From: Planctomycetota bacterium
Lineage (GTDB): Bacteria; Planctomycetota; PUPC01; JACPCR01
NCBI GenBank assembly: GCA_016179685.1
Contig: JACPCR010000070.1
Span: 50,542 to 114,541, forward strand
Direction: 5' to 3'
Length of the DNA stretch: 64,000 nt
Both the position numbers and the translations under genes were made by a program. Shown here in pieces: positions 36,255 through 44,819 of this stretch; the first letter of the stretch is position 1; each line of letters starts with the position of its first letter. The notes below the pieces were generated by a model. That model ran no database searches and was not told where the DNA came from. It saw only the letters and a program-made list of their open reading frames with translations.

Positions 36255-37595
36255 GTGCGCCGTTTCATGCCTTTAGAACCGGGAATTGATTCCAGGATGC
36301 CGCCGGGCCAGAGGACACCCATTCCACCGCGTGCCCTGCTCCAGCACGATTCTGCAACCCCATGGAAAACCCTCTTCACGAGGGCCGCCCTCCTCCTGGC
36401 CTTCCTCACCCACACACCCCTCCTGCCCGGGGAAAATCTGGAGGGCAGGCCCCTCCGAACCGATGGCATGGACGCCCCGCCCGCTCCCGTGGAATCCGTG
36501 TCGACGGAATCCGTCGCTGAGGCTATACAAAGGGGCATCCAGTTCCTTCTTGCCGACCAGAATGAGGACGGGTCCTGGGGGTCTCCGCACCGCACGAAGG
36601 GACTCAACATCTATGCACCCGTGCCCGGCGCACACCATGCCTTCGGCGCAGCCGTCACCTCCCTCTGTCTCTCGGCCATGCTCGAAACGGGGAACGGGTC
36701 CCCCCATGCCAAGGTCGCCATCGAGCGTGGCGAAGCCTGGCTGCTCGAGAATCTCCCTCAAGTCCGCCGGGCCGATCCGACGGCACTCTACAATACGTGG
36801 GCCCACGCCTATGCCATCCAGGCCCTCGTCCGACTCCTCCACCGCCCCTCGCACGCTGCCCGGAACGAACGAAAGATCACAAAACTCATCCGGATTCAGA
36901 TTGACTTTCTTCGCCGGTACGAGTCCGTGGATGGCGGCTGGGGTTACTACGATTTCCGGGCCCATACCCGGAAACCCTCCTCCGACTCGACCTCGTTCCT
37001 GACGGCTACCGCCCTCGTCGCTCTCCACGAAGCCCGGTCGGCCGGAATATCCGTCCCGTCCGATCTGACCGAACGCGCTATCGCCTCCGTCCGGCGGCAG
37101 CAGAAGGCGGACTTCTCCTACCTCTATGGGGAATATCTCCGGTGGCATCCCATGCTCGATATCAATCGACCGGGCGGCAGCCTCGGAAGGTCCCAGGCCT
37201 GCAACCTGGCCCTGCGCCTGTGGGACGATCCGAAAATCACGGACGACGTGATCCGGGCCTGGCTGGACCGCCTTCTGGCCCGAAACGACTGGCTGAGCAT
37301 GGGCCGAAAGCGCCCCATCCCCCATGAGTCCTGGTTCAGTGTCGCCGGCTATTTCTTCTACTATGGCCACTACTATGCCGCACTGGACATCGAACAGCTA
37401 CCCCCACGAGACCAGGAACGCTACCGGCCCGGCCTGGCGAATATCCTCGTCCCTCTGCAAGAGAAGGACGGCTCGTGGTGGGACTATCCGCTCTATAACT
37501 ACCATCAGCAATATGGGACAGCCTTCGCCCTGATGTCGCTCCATCGATGCCGCGAGAACCCGCAACAGGCCTCGCCCCTGCGCCCCAACAATTGA
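36255..37595 (+). CDS. Secreted prenyltransferase/squalene-cyclase-like toroid protein
   Basis: A 446-residue protein made of the alpha-alpha toroid repeats seen in squalene-hopene cyclase and prenyltransferase beta subunits: AIQRGIQFLLADQNEDGSWG, GGWGYYDFRAH with TATALVALHEA, LSMGRKRPIPHESW and DGSWWDYPLYNYHQQYGTAFAL. Catalytic DxDD of cyclases is not visible, so enzymatic cyclisation is unlikely. An N-terminal hydrophobic segment (about 40-58, LFTRAALLLAFLTHTPLL) suggests export, perhaps with a later start than the GTG at 36255. The fold matches the toroid inside the upstream A2M protein, hinting at a shared complex. Confidence 0.75.
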   Translation: MRRFMPLEPGIDSRMPPGQRTPIPPRALLQHDSATPWKTLFTRAALLLAFLTHTPLLPGENLEGRPLRTDGMDAPPAPVESVSTESVAEAIQRGIQFLLADQNEDGSWGSPHRTKGLNIYAPVPGAHHAFGAAVTSLCLSAMLETGNGSPHAKVAIERGEAWLLENLPQVRRADPTALYNTWAHAYAIQALVRLLHRPSHAARNERKITKLIRIQIDFLRRYESVDGGWGYYDFRAHTRKPSSDSTSFLTATALVALHEARSAGISVPSDLTERAIASVRRQQKADFSYLYGEYLRWHPMLDINRPGGSLGRSQACNLALRLWDDPKITDDVIRAWLDRLLARNDWLSMGRKRPIPHESWFSVAGYFFYYGHYYAALDIEQLPPRDQERYRPGLANILVPLQEKDGSWWDYPLYNYHQQYGTAFALMSLHRCRENPQQASPLRPNN

Positions 37596-37608
37596 CAAGA
37601 CCGGCGCT

Positions 37609-37790
37609 GGTATCCCTGTTCATAAGTGCACCGGCACTTATGAACAGGGATACCAACCTGAAACCCCTCCCGCAGGGAGCCCGCTTCCCTCCCGTAGGAA
37701 TCCCGCCTTCCAACGGGATTCCTACGGGAGGGAAGGGTTTCCCATAGTAGACGAGTTCGCAAGTGCGGATGCACTTGCGAACTCGTCTAC
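37609..37790. repeat. Three consecutive perfect palindromes (includes H4 and H5)
   Basis: First: perfect 21-bp arms 37609-37629 and 37634-37654, loop ACCG, apex AAGTGC/GCACTT. Second: perfect 22-bp arms 37684-37705 and 37714-37735 (CCTCCCGTAGGAATCCCG). Third: perfect 20-bp arms 37747-37766 and 37771-37790, loop GGAT, apex AAGTGC/GCACTT. Between them are CCCCTCCCGC and GGGAAGGGTTTCC, the flank motif also seen near 60113 and 61779. The first begins 14 nt after a stop codon. Confidence 0.85.
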
Positions 37791-37887
37791 GAGACTGTTC
37801 AATCTTGGTGTTAGGATAACCTCGTTTTCCCCAACTGACCGGATTACCGCCGACAGCACCCCCAAGCCTCACCGGGAGGACCGACTC

Positions 37888-38673
37888 ATGCTGACCAAGA
37901 AACAGGTGGATGCCTATCGCCGCGATGGGTACGTCAAGGTGGAAAGACTCTTCAAACCCAAGGAAGTGGAGCAGCTCAGGACCGACATGGACCGAATCAT
38001 CCAGGAATGGGGTGAAGTGAGCATCGGGTGGCACGGGCCCTGGCGCGACCGCTACCTACCGGAAAATGAGCGCCAGAACACGAAGGCCGTCTTCCTGCAC
38101 AATCCCCACTTCTATTCCGCGGCCTGGGGCCAGGCCATCTTCCACACGCGGATGATCCGCTGTGTCCAGCAGTTGATCGGGCCCGTGGTGCAATGGCATC
38201 ATACGGTGCTCCACGCCAAGCCGCCGGAATTGGGAACTCCGTTCCCCATGCACCAGGACCACCCATTTTACCCCCACGACGGACCCGATTTCGTCGACTG
38301 CCTCCTCCACCTCGACGAGACGCCCCTGGAAAGCGGGGCGCTCCGCGTCGTGCCGGGCACCCATCGCCATGGCCCGCTCCAGCACATCACGGGCAAGGAG
38401 ACCGCGCCCCATCTTCCCCCGGACCTCTACCACCCCGACAGGACCGAATCCGTGCCTATCCCCGCCGAGGCCGGCGACGTCATCTTCTTCAGCTACTACA
38501 CCATCCACTGGTCCGACGTCAATCGGACAGGGCACTGGCGGCGCTCCGTCCGCTTTGGTTACCATACGCCCCAGAACAGGCCAACCGGCAAGGACCCGAA
38601 GGACCCAAACCACAATATCGTAGCTGCGGGTTTCTACGACAAGCAGCTCTTCGCGGCCCCCGCCGGGGCCTGA
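37888..38673 (+). CDS. Phytanoyl-CoA dioxygenase (PhyH) family protein
   Basis: A 261-residue Fe(II)/2-oxoglutarate-dependent oxygenase. The iron triad is visible: H-x-D in FPMHQDHPFYP (about residues 121-123) and the distal histidine in SYYTIHWSDVN (about 206), with the 2-oxoglutarate arginine in RRSVRFGYH. GLHLD-type loop variants (VDCLLHLDETP, ESGALRVVPGTHRHG) fit the family. GGGAGGAC precedes the ATG with good spacing. Substrate unknown; such enzymes hydroxylate small acids, alcohols or secondary metabolites. It converges with the enolase-superfamily gene. Confidence 0.88.
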   Translation: MLTKKQVDAYRRDGYVKVERLFKPKEVEQLRTDMDRIIQEWGEVSIGWHGPWRDRYLPENERQNTKAVFLHNPHFYSAAWGQAIFHTRMIRCVQQLIGPVVQWHHTVLHAKPPELGTPFPMHQDHPFYPHDGPDFVDCLLHLDETPLESGALRVVPGTHRHGPLQHITGKETAPHLPPDLYHPDRTESVPIPAEAGDVIFFSYYTIHWSDVNRTGHWRRSVRFGYHTPQNRPTGKDPKDPNHNIVAAGFYDKQLFAAPAGA

Positions 38674-38758
38674 CCGGACTCCCGAAGAAGCGATGTATCG
38701 ACACCGAGATGTCCTTGCACGAAAACACGGATATCGGGCGAAACGCCAGCCGCCGTGA

Positions 38759-39925
38759 TCAGGCCCGGTATCGCCTCAAAGCCTCCTCGTTCAGTGTGAT
38801 GCCCAGTCCCGGCTTCTCGGGAAGCGGGATGCGGCCCCGCACCAGGGAAATTTCATCCTGGACCAGCTCCCGCCGTAACCGCGACTCGGCCAGGGACGCC
38901 GGAAGGAACTCGAAGAAGGGCGCGTTGGGTGACGCGGCACAGAGATGGGCCGAGGCGGCAATGCCAATGCCCGTCTTCCAGCAATGGGGAACGATCAGAC
39001 GTCCCCGGTCCCGGGCATATTCCATGACACGCCGGGCCTCCGTCAGGCCCCCAACGCGCCCCACGTCCGGCTGCGCCACGTCGATCCGCCCCCGATCGAT
39101 CAGGTCCGCGAACTCGAATCTCGAGTTGAGCCACTCCCCCGCGGCAATCCGAATGCCCGTCGCATCCGCCAGCCGGGCATACCCATCCAGATCGTCAGAA
39201 GGGAGAGGCGTCTCCAGGAAAAACAGATCGAAAGGCTCCAAGCGGCGAGCGATGCGCAGGGCCTGTTTCCAGTCATGCCAAGCATAAGCCACGTCAACGA
39301 GTAACGCGACCCCGGGCCCGATCGCCTCTCGTACCGCCGCAACCACATCGACGACGTCTTCGTCCTTTTCCTGCAAGCCCATGTGCGAATAAGGCCCCTG
39401 GATGCATACCTCTGCCTTGATGGCCCCAAACCCCAGCTTGACCGCCTCCCTCGCCTTTGCCACGAGGCTCTCTCGGTACTCGATCAGGGTATTTCCCGCG
39501 GGCAATAGACTGGCATAAGGGGTAAGAACGGCCTGACGAGCCCCACCGAGCAGCTTCCATACCGGCTGCCCGGCAACCTTCCCCCGGATATCCCAGAGCG
39601 CCATGTCGAGGGCCCCGATCGCACAAATCCCGAGTCCTCTCCGGCCATACATGGCCGACCCGACGTAGAGTTTCTCCCATAGCGCCTCCGGATCGAGCGG
39701 ACTCCGGCCCAGCAACATCTCCCCCAGCCCTAGCCCCATGCAGTGGGTCCCGGGTGATTCCACCAGCGCCTTCACGGCCCACGGATTCGTGTCCGTCTCT
39801 CCGACCCCCTCCACGCCTTCGTCCGTGCGAATGCGAACCACCACATCATCCTGGGCGCTGCTGCACGCCGCTGAGTCCACGTCCGGAACCACCAGCACAT
39901 GACATTCGATCGCCGTGATCTTCAT
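38759..39925 (-). CDS. Mandelate racemase/muconate lactonizing enzyme-family protein
   Basis: A 388-residue enolase-superfamily enzyme. Capping domain about 1-125, barrel about 130-370. Catalytic features: K170-A-E172 on strand 2, metal ligands D211 (LLVDVAYAW), E238 (FLETP) and E264 (AAGEW), late D287 (AQPDVGRVGG) and H314 (VPHCW). A KxE strand-2 motif with a late histidine resembles acid-sugar dehydratases as much as racemases, so a sugar-acid dehydratase role is likely but unproven. The ATG at 39925 is chosen because GAGGAGG lies 7 nt ahead; the open frame continues further upstream without homology. Confidence 0.88.
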   Translation of the reverse strand: MKITAIECHVLVVPDVDSAACSSAQDDVVVRIRTDEGVEGVGETDTNPWAVKALVESPGTHCMGLGLGEMLLGRSPLDPEALWEKLYVGSAMYGRRGLGICAIGALDMALWDIRGKVAGQPVWKLLGGARQAVLTPYASLLPAGNTLIEYRESLVAKAREAVKLGFGAIKAEVCIQGPYSHMGLQEKDEDVVDVVAAVREAIGPGVALLVDVAYAWHDWKQALRIARRLEPFDLFFLETPLPSDDLDGYARLADATGIRIAAGEWLNSRFEFADLIDRGRIDVAQPDVGRVGGLTEARRVMEYARDRGRLIVPHCWKTGIGIAASAHLCAASPNAPFFEFLPASLAESRLRRELVQDEISLVRGRIPLPEKPGLGITLNEEALRRYRA

Positions 39926-40227
39926 CGCCGTTCCTCCTCGCTCTAAGGGCCGAAAGCGACCCGGCACGACCATTCGCAGAAAATCTTCAAATCCTGGTTG
40001 TTGAATTCGAAAATTCTTCGTAGAATAATACAGACGACAGGGAGAAACAGCTCTCCAAGTGTCTGGCACATCTTGAAAGAAACCTGACGTGCCTCCGGTG
40101 GCGGTCGTTGGCCTTTGGGCCTCCTTCCTTTCAGTTGCGCAACGCAACAAACACGACTGTGCCAGTGTGCAGGCGCTACACCGCCGGCGCCCCGCCGGAG
40201 GCACACGTTTTTTTCTATGGGACCTCT

Positions 40228-40278
40228 TGGAAACGGCCGGTGAGGCGGGCCGGAGCCCTCCCTCACCGGCCGTTTCCA
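40228..40278 (-). terminator. 18-bp-stem hairpin downstream of the LON-domain gene
   Basis: Perfect arms 40228-40245 and 40261-40278 (AAACGGCCGGTGAGG and its inverse) lie 27 bp past the minus-strand stop at 40305. No T-run follows on that strand. The rest of the 379-bp gap (39926-40227) holds an AT-rich patch at 39995-40035 that may contain the promoter of the downstream enzyme gene, and nothing else I recognise. Confidence 0.5.
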
Positions 40279-40304
40279 GACGGCGGCCCTGAGCCGGCGA
40301 AGCA

Positions 40305-40997
40305 TTAGTTCAACCGAGGGTCCCCCGGGTCGAATCGAAAGCCTTTGGAATAGAATTCCAGGGCCTGAATCCGCCCGAAAATCCACTCGTGGATTCGCTT
40401 CGCCCGATGAACCACGTTGACCTCTTCCAGCAGCCTTTGTTTCTCAGCCAGTTTCAGGGGCAGGACCGCCGCCAGGGCATCCGTCAACGCCCCCAGCGAA
40501 ACGGCCGGATCGGCTATCTTCGACTCGGCCGCCGGCTGCCCCTCCGTCACAGGGTAGAGCCTACGGTATCCGGCTACCAGGGTCCGCCGAAGGGCGAGGA
40601 TGTCCTCGCTGGAGGAATCGCCCTGGACATCCTGAAGAAGCTCGATACGGGCGAGGCGATACGGAGTCCGTTCCTCCAGTTCCACCACCTCCACCCGCTG
40701 GATGCCCAGAAGGACAAGATGGTAACGACCATCCTCCAGCCGCTCGCACTGGACAATTTTTCCCATGCCCAGGCGATCCTGGATGGGCGGCGACCCGAAA
40801 TAGTTTTTCTCCCAGCCCGGCTTGAGCAGGGCCATGCCGATGAGGCGTTCTCGCTCGAGCGCATCGCCCACCATTTGCCGATAGCGCGGCTCAAAGATGT
40901 GAAGGGGCAGCAGCATGTGCGGAAACAGGACCACGTCCGGCAGCGGAAAAATCGGCAAGACACCCGAAAACGATCCCGCATCAAACAGAACGCTCAT
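40305..40997 (-). CDS. LON substrate-binding domain protein
   Basis: A 230-residue stand-alone Lon N-terminal domain: LPIFPLPDVVLFPHMLLPLHIFEPRYRQMV is the family start (motif split here as VVLFPHMLLPLHIFEPRY), then IVQCERLEDGRYHLVLLGIQR and a helical C-terminal half. It has no AAA+ or protease part, so it is not the Lon protease; such proteins are widespread and of unclear role, possibly peptidase-like or substrate-binding. The ATG at 40997 fits the family start; a longer frame to 41105 would run into the divergent gene's leader. Confidence 0.85.
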   Translation of the reverse strand: MSVLFDAGSFSGVLPIFPLPDVVLFPHMLLPLHIFEPRYRQMVGDALERERLIGMALLKPGWEKNYFGSPPIQDRLGMGKIVQCERLEDGRYHLVLLGIQRVEVVELEERTPYRLARIELLQDVQGDSSSEDILALRRTLVAGYRRLYPVTEGQPAAESKIADPAVSLGALTDALAAVLPLKLAEKQRLLEEVNVVHRAKRIHEWIFGRIQALEFYSKGFRFDPGDPRLN

Positions 40998-41079
40998 GCG
41001 ATAGAATAACCATCGAGTGAAACTCGCCTCTCCGGGGTGCGGACGCTCCTTCAGGCCCCAGGCTCTCATTATACGTCCC

Positions 41080-41820
41080 ATGAAAACAACGGTCATCCTC
41101 CCCACCTATAATGAAAGGGGCAACCTTTATCCCCTGGTTCACGCCATTCGCCATTTCCTCCCGGAGGCGGAAATCCTGGTGGTCGATGACAACTCCCCCG
41201 ACGGGACGGCCCAATGCGTGGAAGAGATGGCCCGAACGGATGGAAGGCTTCATTTGCTCCTGCGACGCGAGGCGCGCGGACGCGGACTCGCTGGCGTCGC
41301 CGGATTCCTCGCCGCGCTCAAAATGCAACCCGATTGCGTCGTCGAAATGGACGCCGACCTCTCACATCGGCCAGAATACCTGCCACACCTCGTCGGCCTC
41401 CTGGCGCACCACGACGTCGCCATCGGCTCGCGGGCCGTCCCCGGCGGATGCGAGATCGGCCGGTCCTCGTTCCGACAGTTCCTCACCCGAATGAGCACCC
41501 GGCTCGTTCGAACGCTCCTCCGCCTCCCCGTCCAGGACTGCAACTCCGGTTATCGAGGATTTCGCAGCGAGGTCCTCCGATCGATTGGCCTGGACCAAAT
41601 CCGAGTCGAGGGGCCGGAGATCGTCCAGGACATCCTCTTCCGGGCTCACCGCCGCGGCGCCCGCATCGTCGAGTTCCCCATCGTGTTCTGTAACCGGACC
41701 CGGGGGCAGTCCTCCCTGACCCTCCGCAAGCTCCTCATGGTCCTGCTTCACGTCTACCGAATTTCGCGTCTCGCCCGGGAAAAAGATCAGCCGGCGAAGC
41801 CCGTCACGGATAACGCGTGA
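41080..41820 (+). CDS. Polyprenol-phosphate mannosyltransferase-like GT2 enzyme
   Basis: A 246-residue GT-A glycosyltransferase of the dolichol-phosphate mannose synthase (DPM1) type, transferring a sugar from a nucleotide donor to a lipid phosphate at the membrane. Motifs: VILPTYNERGNLYPLV, VVDDNSPDGTA, VEMDADLSHRPEYLP with the metal-binding DAD, and QDCNSGYRGFR. It lacks C-terminal helices, like the soluble DPM1 class. The start at 41080 gives the usual MKTTVILPTYN opening. It is divergent from the LON gene and convergent with pheS. Confidence 0.9.
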   Translation: MKTTVILPTYNERGNLYPLVHAIRHFLPEAEILVVDDNSPDGTAQCVEEMARTDGRLHLLLRREARGRGLAGVAGFLAALKMQPDCVVEMDADLSHRPEYLPHLVGLLAHHDVAIGSRAVPGGCEIGRSSFRQFLTRMSTRLVRTLLRLPVQDCNSGYRGFRSEVLRSIGLDQIRVEGPEIVQDILFRAHRRGARIVEFPIVFCNRTRGQSSLTLRKLLMVLLHVYRISRLAREKDQPAKPVTDNA

Positions 41821-41858
41821 GGGGCGCGTTCCTTCATATCTTGCCGGAGTCCCTGTCG

Positions 41859-41906
41859 AGTCTTCAGTGGCGGGGATGCGGGCCCGCATCCCCGCCGCTG
41901 AAGACT
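41859..41906. terminator. Bidirectional terminator hairpin between GT2 gene and pheS
   Basis: 24-bp arms 41859-41882 and 41883-41906 with one G-T wobble and almost no loop, apex GATGCGGGCCCGCATC. It sits between two convergent stops and its right arm reaches into the pheS stop codon (41905-41907). It closes the 16.5-kb translation-gene block. Confidence 0.75.
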
Positions 41907-42912
41907 AGAATTGATGCAGAAATCCGCAGTCGTTTTCCGTAAAGAGACGAATGTCGTGAATGCCGTAGGCCAGCATGGCGATGCGATCCAACCCGAATCC
42001 GAAGGCGAAGCCCGTATACTCCCCTTCAGGGTAACCCACGGCCCGAAAGACGTTCGGATCGACCATGCCGCACCCGGCAATCTCGAGCCATCCGGACCGC
42101 GAACAGACGGCGCAGCCGCCCTCGCAGAAAGGACAGGACATGAACACTTCGGCGCTGGGCTCGGTGAATGGAAAAAACGAAGGGACGAGCCGCATTTTGC
42201 GCTCCCGACCGAAAAGGGCCTGGAGGGCGACCTCCAGAACGTATTTCATGTCCGCGAAGGTCACACGCCGATCTACCACCAAGCCCTCGACCTGGTGAAA
42301 CATGAAATGATGCGTCGCATCCACCCGATCCGGCCGGTAGACCCGCCCCGGGGCCACGATCCGCAAGGGTGGAATCCGCTTCTCCATGACCCGGACCTGC
42401 ACCGTCGATGTCTGACTTCGGAGGAGGCGGCCGTCCGAAAGGAAAAAGGTGTCGAAGGCGTCCCGGGACGGATGATCCACCGGGATGTTCAGCGCGTCAA
42501 AATTGTAATGCGCCGTCTCGATCTCCGGCCCGTAGGCCATCTCGAAGCCCAGAGTGCCAAAAACCGTCTTGATCCGCTCCATGGTCTGGGAAAGAGGATG
42601 CCGCCGCCCCAGCGGACTCCGGCGGCCCGGTAGCGTGACGTCGAACCCCACCGGGGCGGGTCGAGGCGTTAACGCCAGCTTCTGCTCCTGCTCCTCGAGC
42701 CGGGACTGGATCGCCGCCTTGAGATCGTTGAGCGCTTTCCCGAGGGTGGCACGCTGCTGGACGGGCGATTCGGACAGCTTCTTGAAAAGCTGGCTCAATC
42801 GCCCCTGCCGGCCCAGCCATTGAATTCTCAAGGGCCCCAGGTCCTCGCGATGGCGGGCGCTCCCAATCGCCGCCATCGCCGCACCTCTCAACTCCTCAAT
42901 CTCTTTCTCCAT
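41905..42912 (-). CDS. pheS: Phenylalanyl-tRNA synthetase alpha subunit
   Basis: A 335-residue class II synthetase subunit charging tRNA-Phe. N-terminal coiled coil about 1-85; motif 2 around RPDRVDATHHFMFHQVEG; PFTEPSAEVFMSCPFC; motif 3 GFGLDRIAMLAYG near the end. In most bacteria pheT follows at once; here a hairpin and an opposite-strand gene follow instead, so the beta subunit must lie elsewhere. It begins 12 nt after the rplT stop. Confidence 0.96.
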   Translation of the reverse strand: MEKEIEELRGAAMAAIGSARHREDLGPLRIQWLGRQGRLSQLFKKLSESPVQQRATLGKALNDLKAAIQSRLEEQEQKLALTPRPAPVGFDVTLPGRRSPLGRRHPLSQTMERIKTVFGTLGFEMAYGPEIETAHYNFDALNIPVDHPSRDAFDTFFLSDGRLLRSQTSTVQVRVMEKRIPPLRIVAPGRVYRPDRVDATHHFMFHQVEGLVVDRRVTFADMKYVLEVALQALFGRERKMRLVPSFFPFTEPSAEVFMSCPFCEGGCAVCSRSGWLEIAGCGMVDPNVFRAVGYPEGEYTGFAFGFGLDRIAMLAYGIHDIRLFTENDCGFLHQF

Positions 42913-42924
42913 CTCGGGCTGCCC

Positions 42925-43281
42925 TCAGGCCGAAGACGCCTTGGCCAGCTCCACCAGGCGGTCAAAACACGCCGGGTCTTCCACCGCCATCGCCGCCAGC
43001 ACGCTGCGGTTCAACCCCACCTCTTTCTGGATCAGCGCCCCCATGAATCGGCTGTACGAAATGCCCCGGGCCTCGCAGGCCGCGCGGATGCGGACAATCC
43101 ACAAACTGCGGTAATCCCGCTTCTTCATCCGACGATGCCGGTAACTGAAAAGCGACGACCTCCGAGTGGCCTCCTTCGCCACTCGATACAGCTTGCTGCG
43201 GGAACCCCGATAGCCCTTCGCCGCCTTCAAAACGCGGTTTTTCGCCCTCCGGCCGGCGGACCCCCTTCTGGCACGTGGCAT
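42925..43281 (-). CDS. rplT: Ribosomal protein L20
   Basis: 118 residues, standard length; binds 23S rRNA early in 50S assembly and represses its own operon in known systems. RAKNRVLKAAKGYRGSRSKL and YRHRRMKKRDYRSLWIVRI are diagnostic. It follows rpmI by 2 nt. Confidence 0.97.
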   Translation of the reverse strand: MPRARRGSAGRRAKNRVLKAAKGYRGSRSKLYRVAKEATRRSSLFSYRHRRMKKRDYRSLWIVRIRAACEARGISYSRFMGALIQKEVGLNRSVLAAMAVEDPACFDRLVELAKASSA

Positions 43282-43283
43282 GG

Positions 43284-43484
43284 CTACAGCCTCTTTCCTA
43301 GCAAAATGGCGATCGACTTGACGTTCCGAGTGGACATCTCCAGCTTCCTCCTCGATTGACGCACGCGTTTGCCCGACTTGCTGGCTTTCAAATGGCGGCG
43401 GCCCGCCTTGATGCGCATCACCTTCCCCGTCGAGGTTATCCTAACCCTCTTCTTCAATCCCTTGTGCGGCTTTATCTTTGGCAT
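43284..43484 (-). CDS. rpmI: Ribosomal protein L35
   Basis: 66 residues: MPKIKPHKGLKKRVRITSTG and AGRRHLKASKSGKRVRQ, standard for L35. Middle gene of the infC-rpmI-rplT set, 57 nt after infC. Confidence 0.96.
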   Translation of the reverse strand: MPKIKPHKGLKKRVRITSTGKVMRIKAGRRHLKASKSGKRVRQSRRKLEMSTRNVKSIAILLGKRL

Positions 43485-43541
43485 TTTGACCCTGCTCTCC
43501 TCCCGCTCATTCTGACCCGGACACCGGCCTCAGACCCAGAA

Positions 43542-44048
43542 CTACTTGGGCGACAAAACCAGCGTCATCCGCCGGCCCTCCAGCCTGGGCTCCTGCTCCA
43601 CTTTGGAAATGTCTTCCAGCTCCTTCACAAACCTCAAGATCAAATCCTTCCCCAGATTCATGTGGGCCATCTCCCGGCCCCGAAACAGCATGTTCACCAG
43701 CACCTTGTGATGCTGCATCAGAAACTCCCGAGCATGCTGCATCTTAGTCATCAGGTCATGCTCCTCGGTCTTCGGGCGCAGCCGCAGCTCCTTCAGCTTG
43801 ATGTGGTGCGACTTCTTCCTCGCCTCCACCGTCTTCTTCTTCATCTCATACTTGTATTTCCCGTAATCCATGATGCGGCACACCGGTGGGTTGGCGTTCC
43901 GGGCCACCTCCACCAGATCCAGACCCGCCTCACGGGCCATCGTCAAAGCCGTCTTTACGGGAAGGATTCCGACTTGCTCCCCCTTCTCGCTGATCGTACG
44001 GACCTGATCCGCACGAATCCTCTCGTTGATTCGCGGTTCTTGAGCGAT
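43542..44048 (-). CDS. infC: Translation initiation factor IF-3, ATC start codon
   Basis: 168 residues. The N-terminal domain reads INERIRADQVRTISEKGEQVG, and the C-terminal domain contains KYKYEMKKKTVEARKK and MAHMNLGKDLILRF. No ATG, GTG or TTG lies between the in-frame TGA at 44054 and this conserved domain; the first ATG falls inside the protein after ALT. An ATC at 44048-44046 sits 9 nt after GGAGG and gives AQEPRINERIR, the expected start. Rare AUU/AUC starts are the known basis of IF-3 autoregulation, so the same control is likely here. Confidence 0.92.
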   Translation of the reverse strand: MAQEPRINERIRADQVRTISEKGEQVGILPVKTALTMAREAGLDLVEVARNANPPVCRIMDYGKYKYEMKKKTVEARKKSHHIKLKELRLRPKTEEHDLMTKMQHAREFLMQHHKVLVNMLFRGREMAHMNLGKDLILRFVKELEDISKVEQEPRLEGRRMTLVLSPK

Positions 44049-44131
44049 GTCTCAATACCTCCACTCGAGTAAACTCCGGTTGCACGCCGCGGCAACACCC
44101 GATATCCGAGCGCCGGACCCGCACGCGCCGC

Positions 44132-44650
44132 TCATGAGCCCCGGGCTTCCTCCTGCCCGGACGCCGATGCGCTCTCCGGAGTGACGAATTCCAAAATCAC
44201 TTGCTCCGCATCATCACCGAGCCGGTTGCCCGAAAGCTTCAATCGCCGAGATTGCTTCCCGGTACGGTATTTCAACTCCACGGGAGAATCTCCACGACGC
44301 GATCCCCCGAGCCGGAGAATGCGCGTGTAACCCCCGTTCCGGCCCTCATACCGCGGCCCCAGCTCAGTGAAAAGCTTCTTCATCGCTTTCATCGGCACGC
44401 GCTCCCCCTTCGCGTTGACTCCCATCAGCTTCTTGTGCCGAAGCAACGCGAGCACCTTCCGGCGATCCGCCAGAGTGTTCCCCTTCGAATAGGTGACCAG
44501 CCGTTCCACGAAGGGCCGGACCAGCTTCGCTTTGGCCGGCGTCGTGATGACCCGCTCGTGCTCCAGGAGGCTCGTCGCCAGATTGACGATCATCGCACTC
44601 CGATGCGCCGAGCTCCGGTTCAGCTTTTTCCCCTTCTTGGCGTGCCTCAT
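44132..44650 (-). CDS. rplQ: Ribosomal protein L17 with C-terminal extension
   Basis: 172 residues against about 120-130 in most bacteria. MRHAKKGKKLNRSSAHRSAM and RNGGYTRILRLGGSRRGD are family hallmarks. The extra ~45 residues (from about 128) are mixed and charged, ending SASASGQEEARGS. It binds near the peptide exit tunnel. The usual rpoA-rplQ order is kept, with an unusually long gap of 169 bp that shows no other feature. Confidence 0.94.
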   Translation of the reverse strand: MRHAKKGKKLNRSSAHRSAMIVNLATSLLEHERVITTPAKAKLVRPFVERLVTYSKGNTLADRRKVLALLRHKKLMGVNAKGERVPMKAMKKLFTELGPRYEGRNGGYTRILRLGGSRRGDSPVELKYRTGKQSRRLKLSGNRLGDDAEQVILEFVTPESASASGQEEARGS

Positions 44651-44819
44651 GTGAATTCAGAGCCTCCCATGGCCGTTCTCCGAGCCGCTCGGCGCGGAGG
44701 CCCACCCCGTGGGCCAAGTAGGATTCTCACGAACGGCTCCCTCCTGTTCCCTCCACACAACCCGGGTGAAAAGTCATCCCCCAGGCCGGAGCACCCAGTT
44801 CCCTGCCCTGGACGATGAA

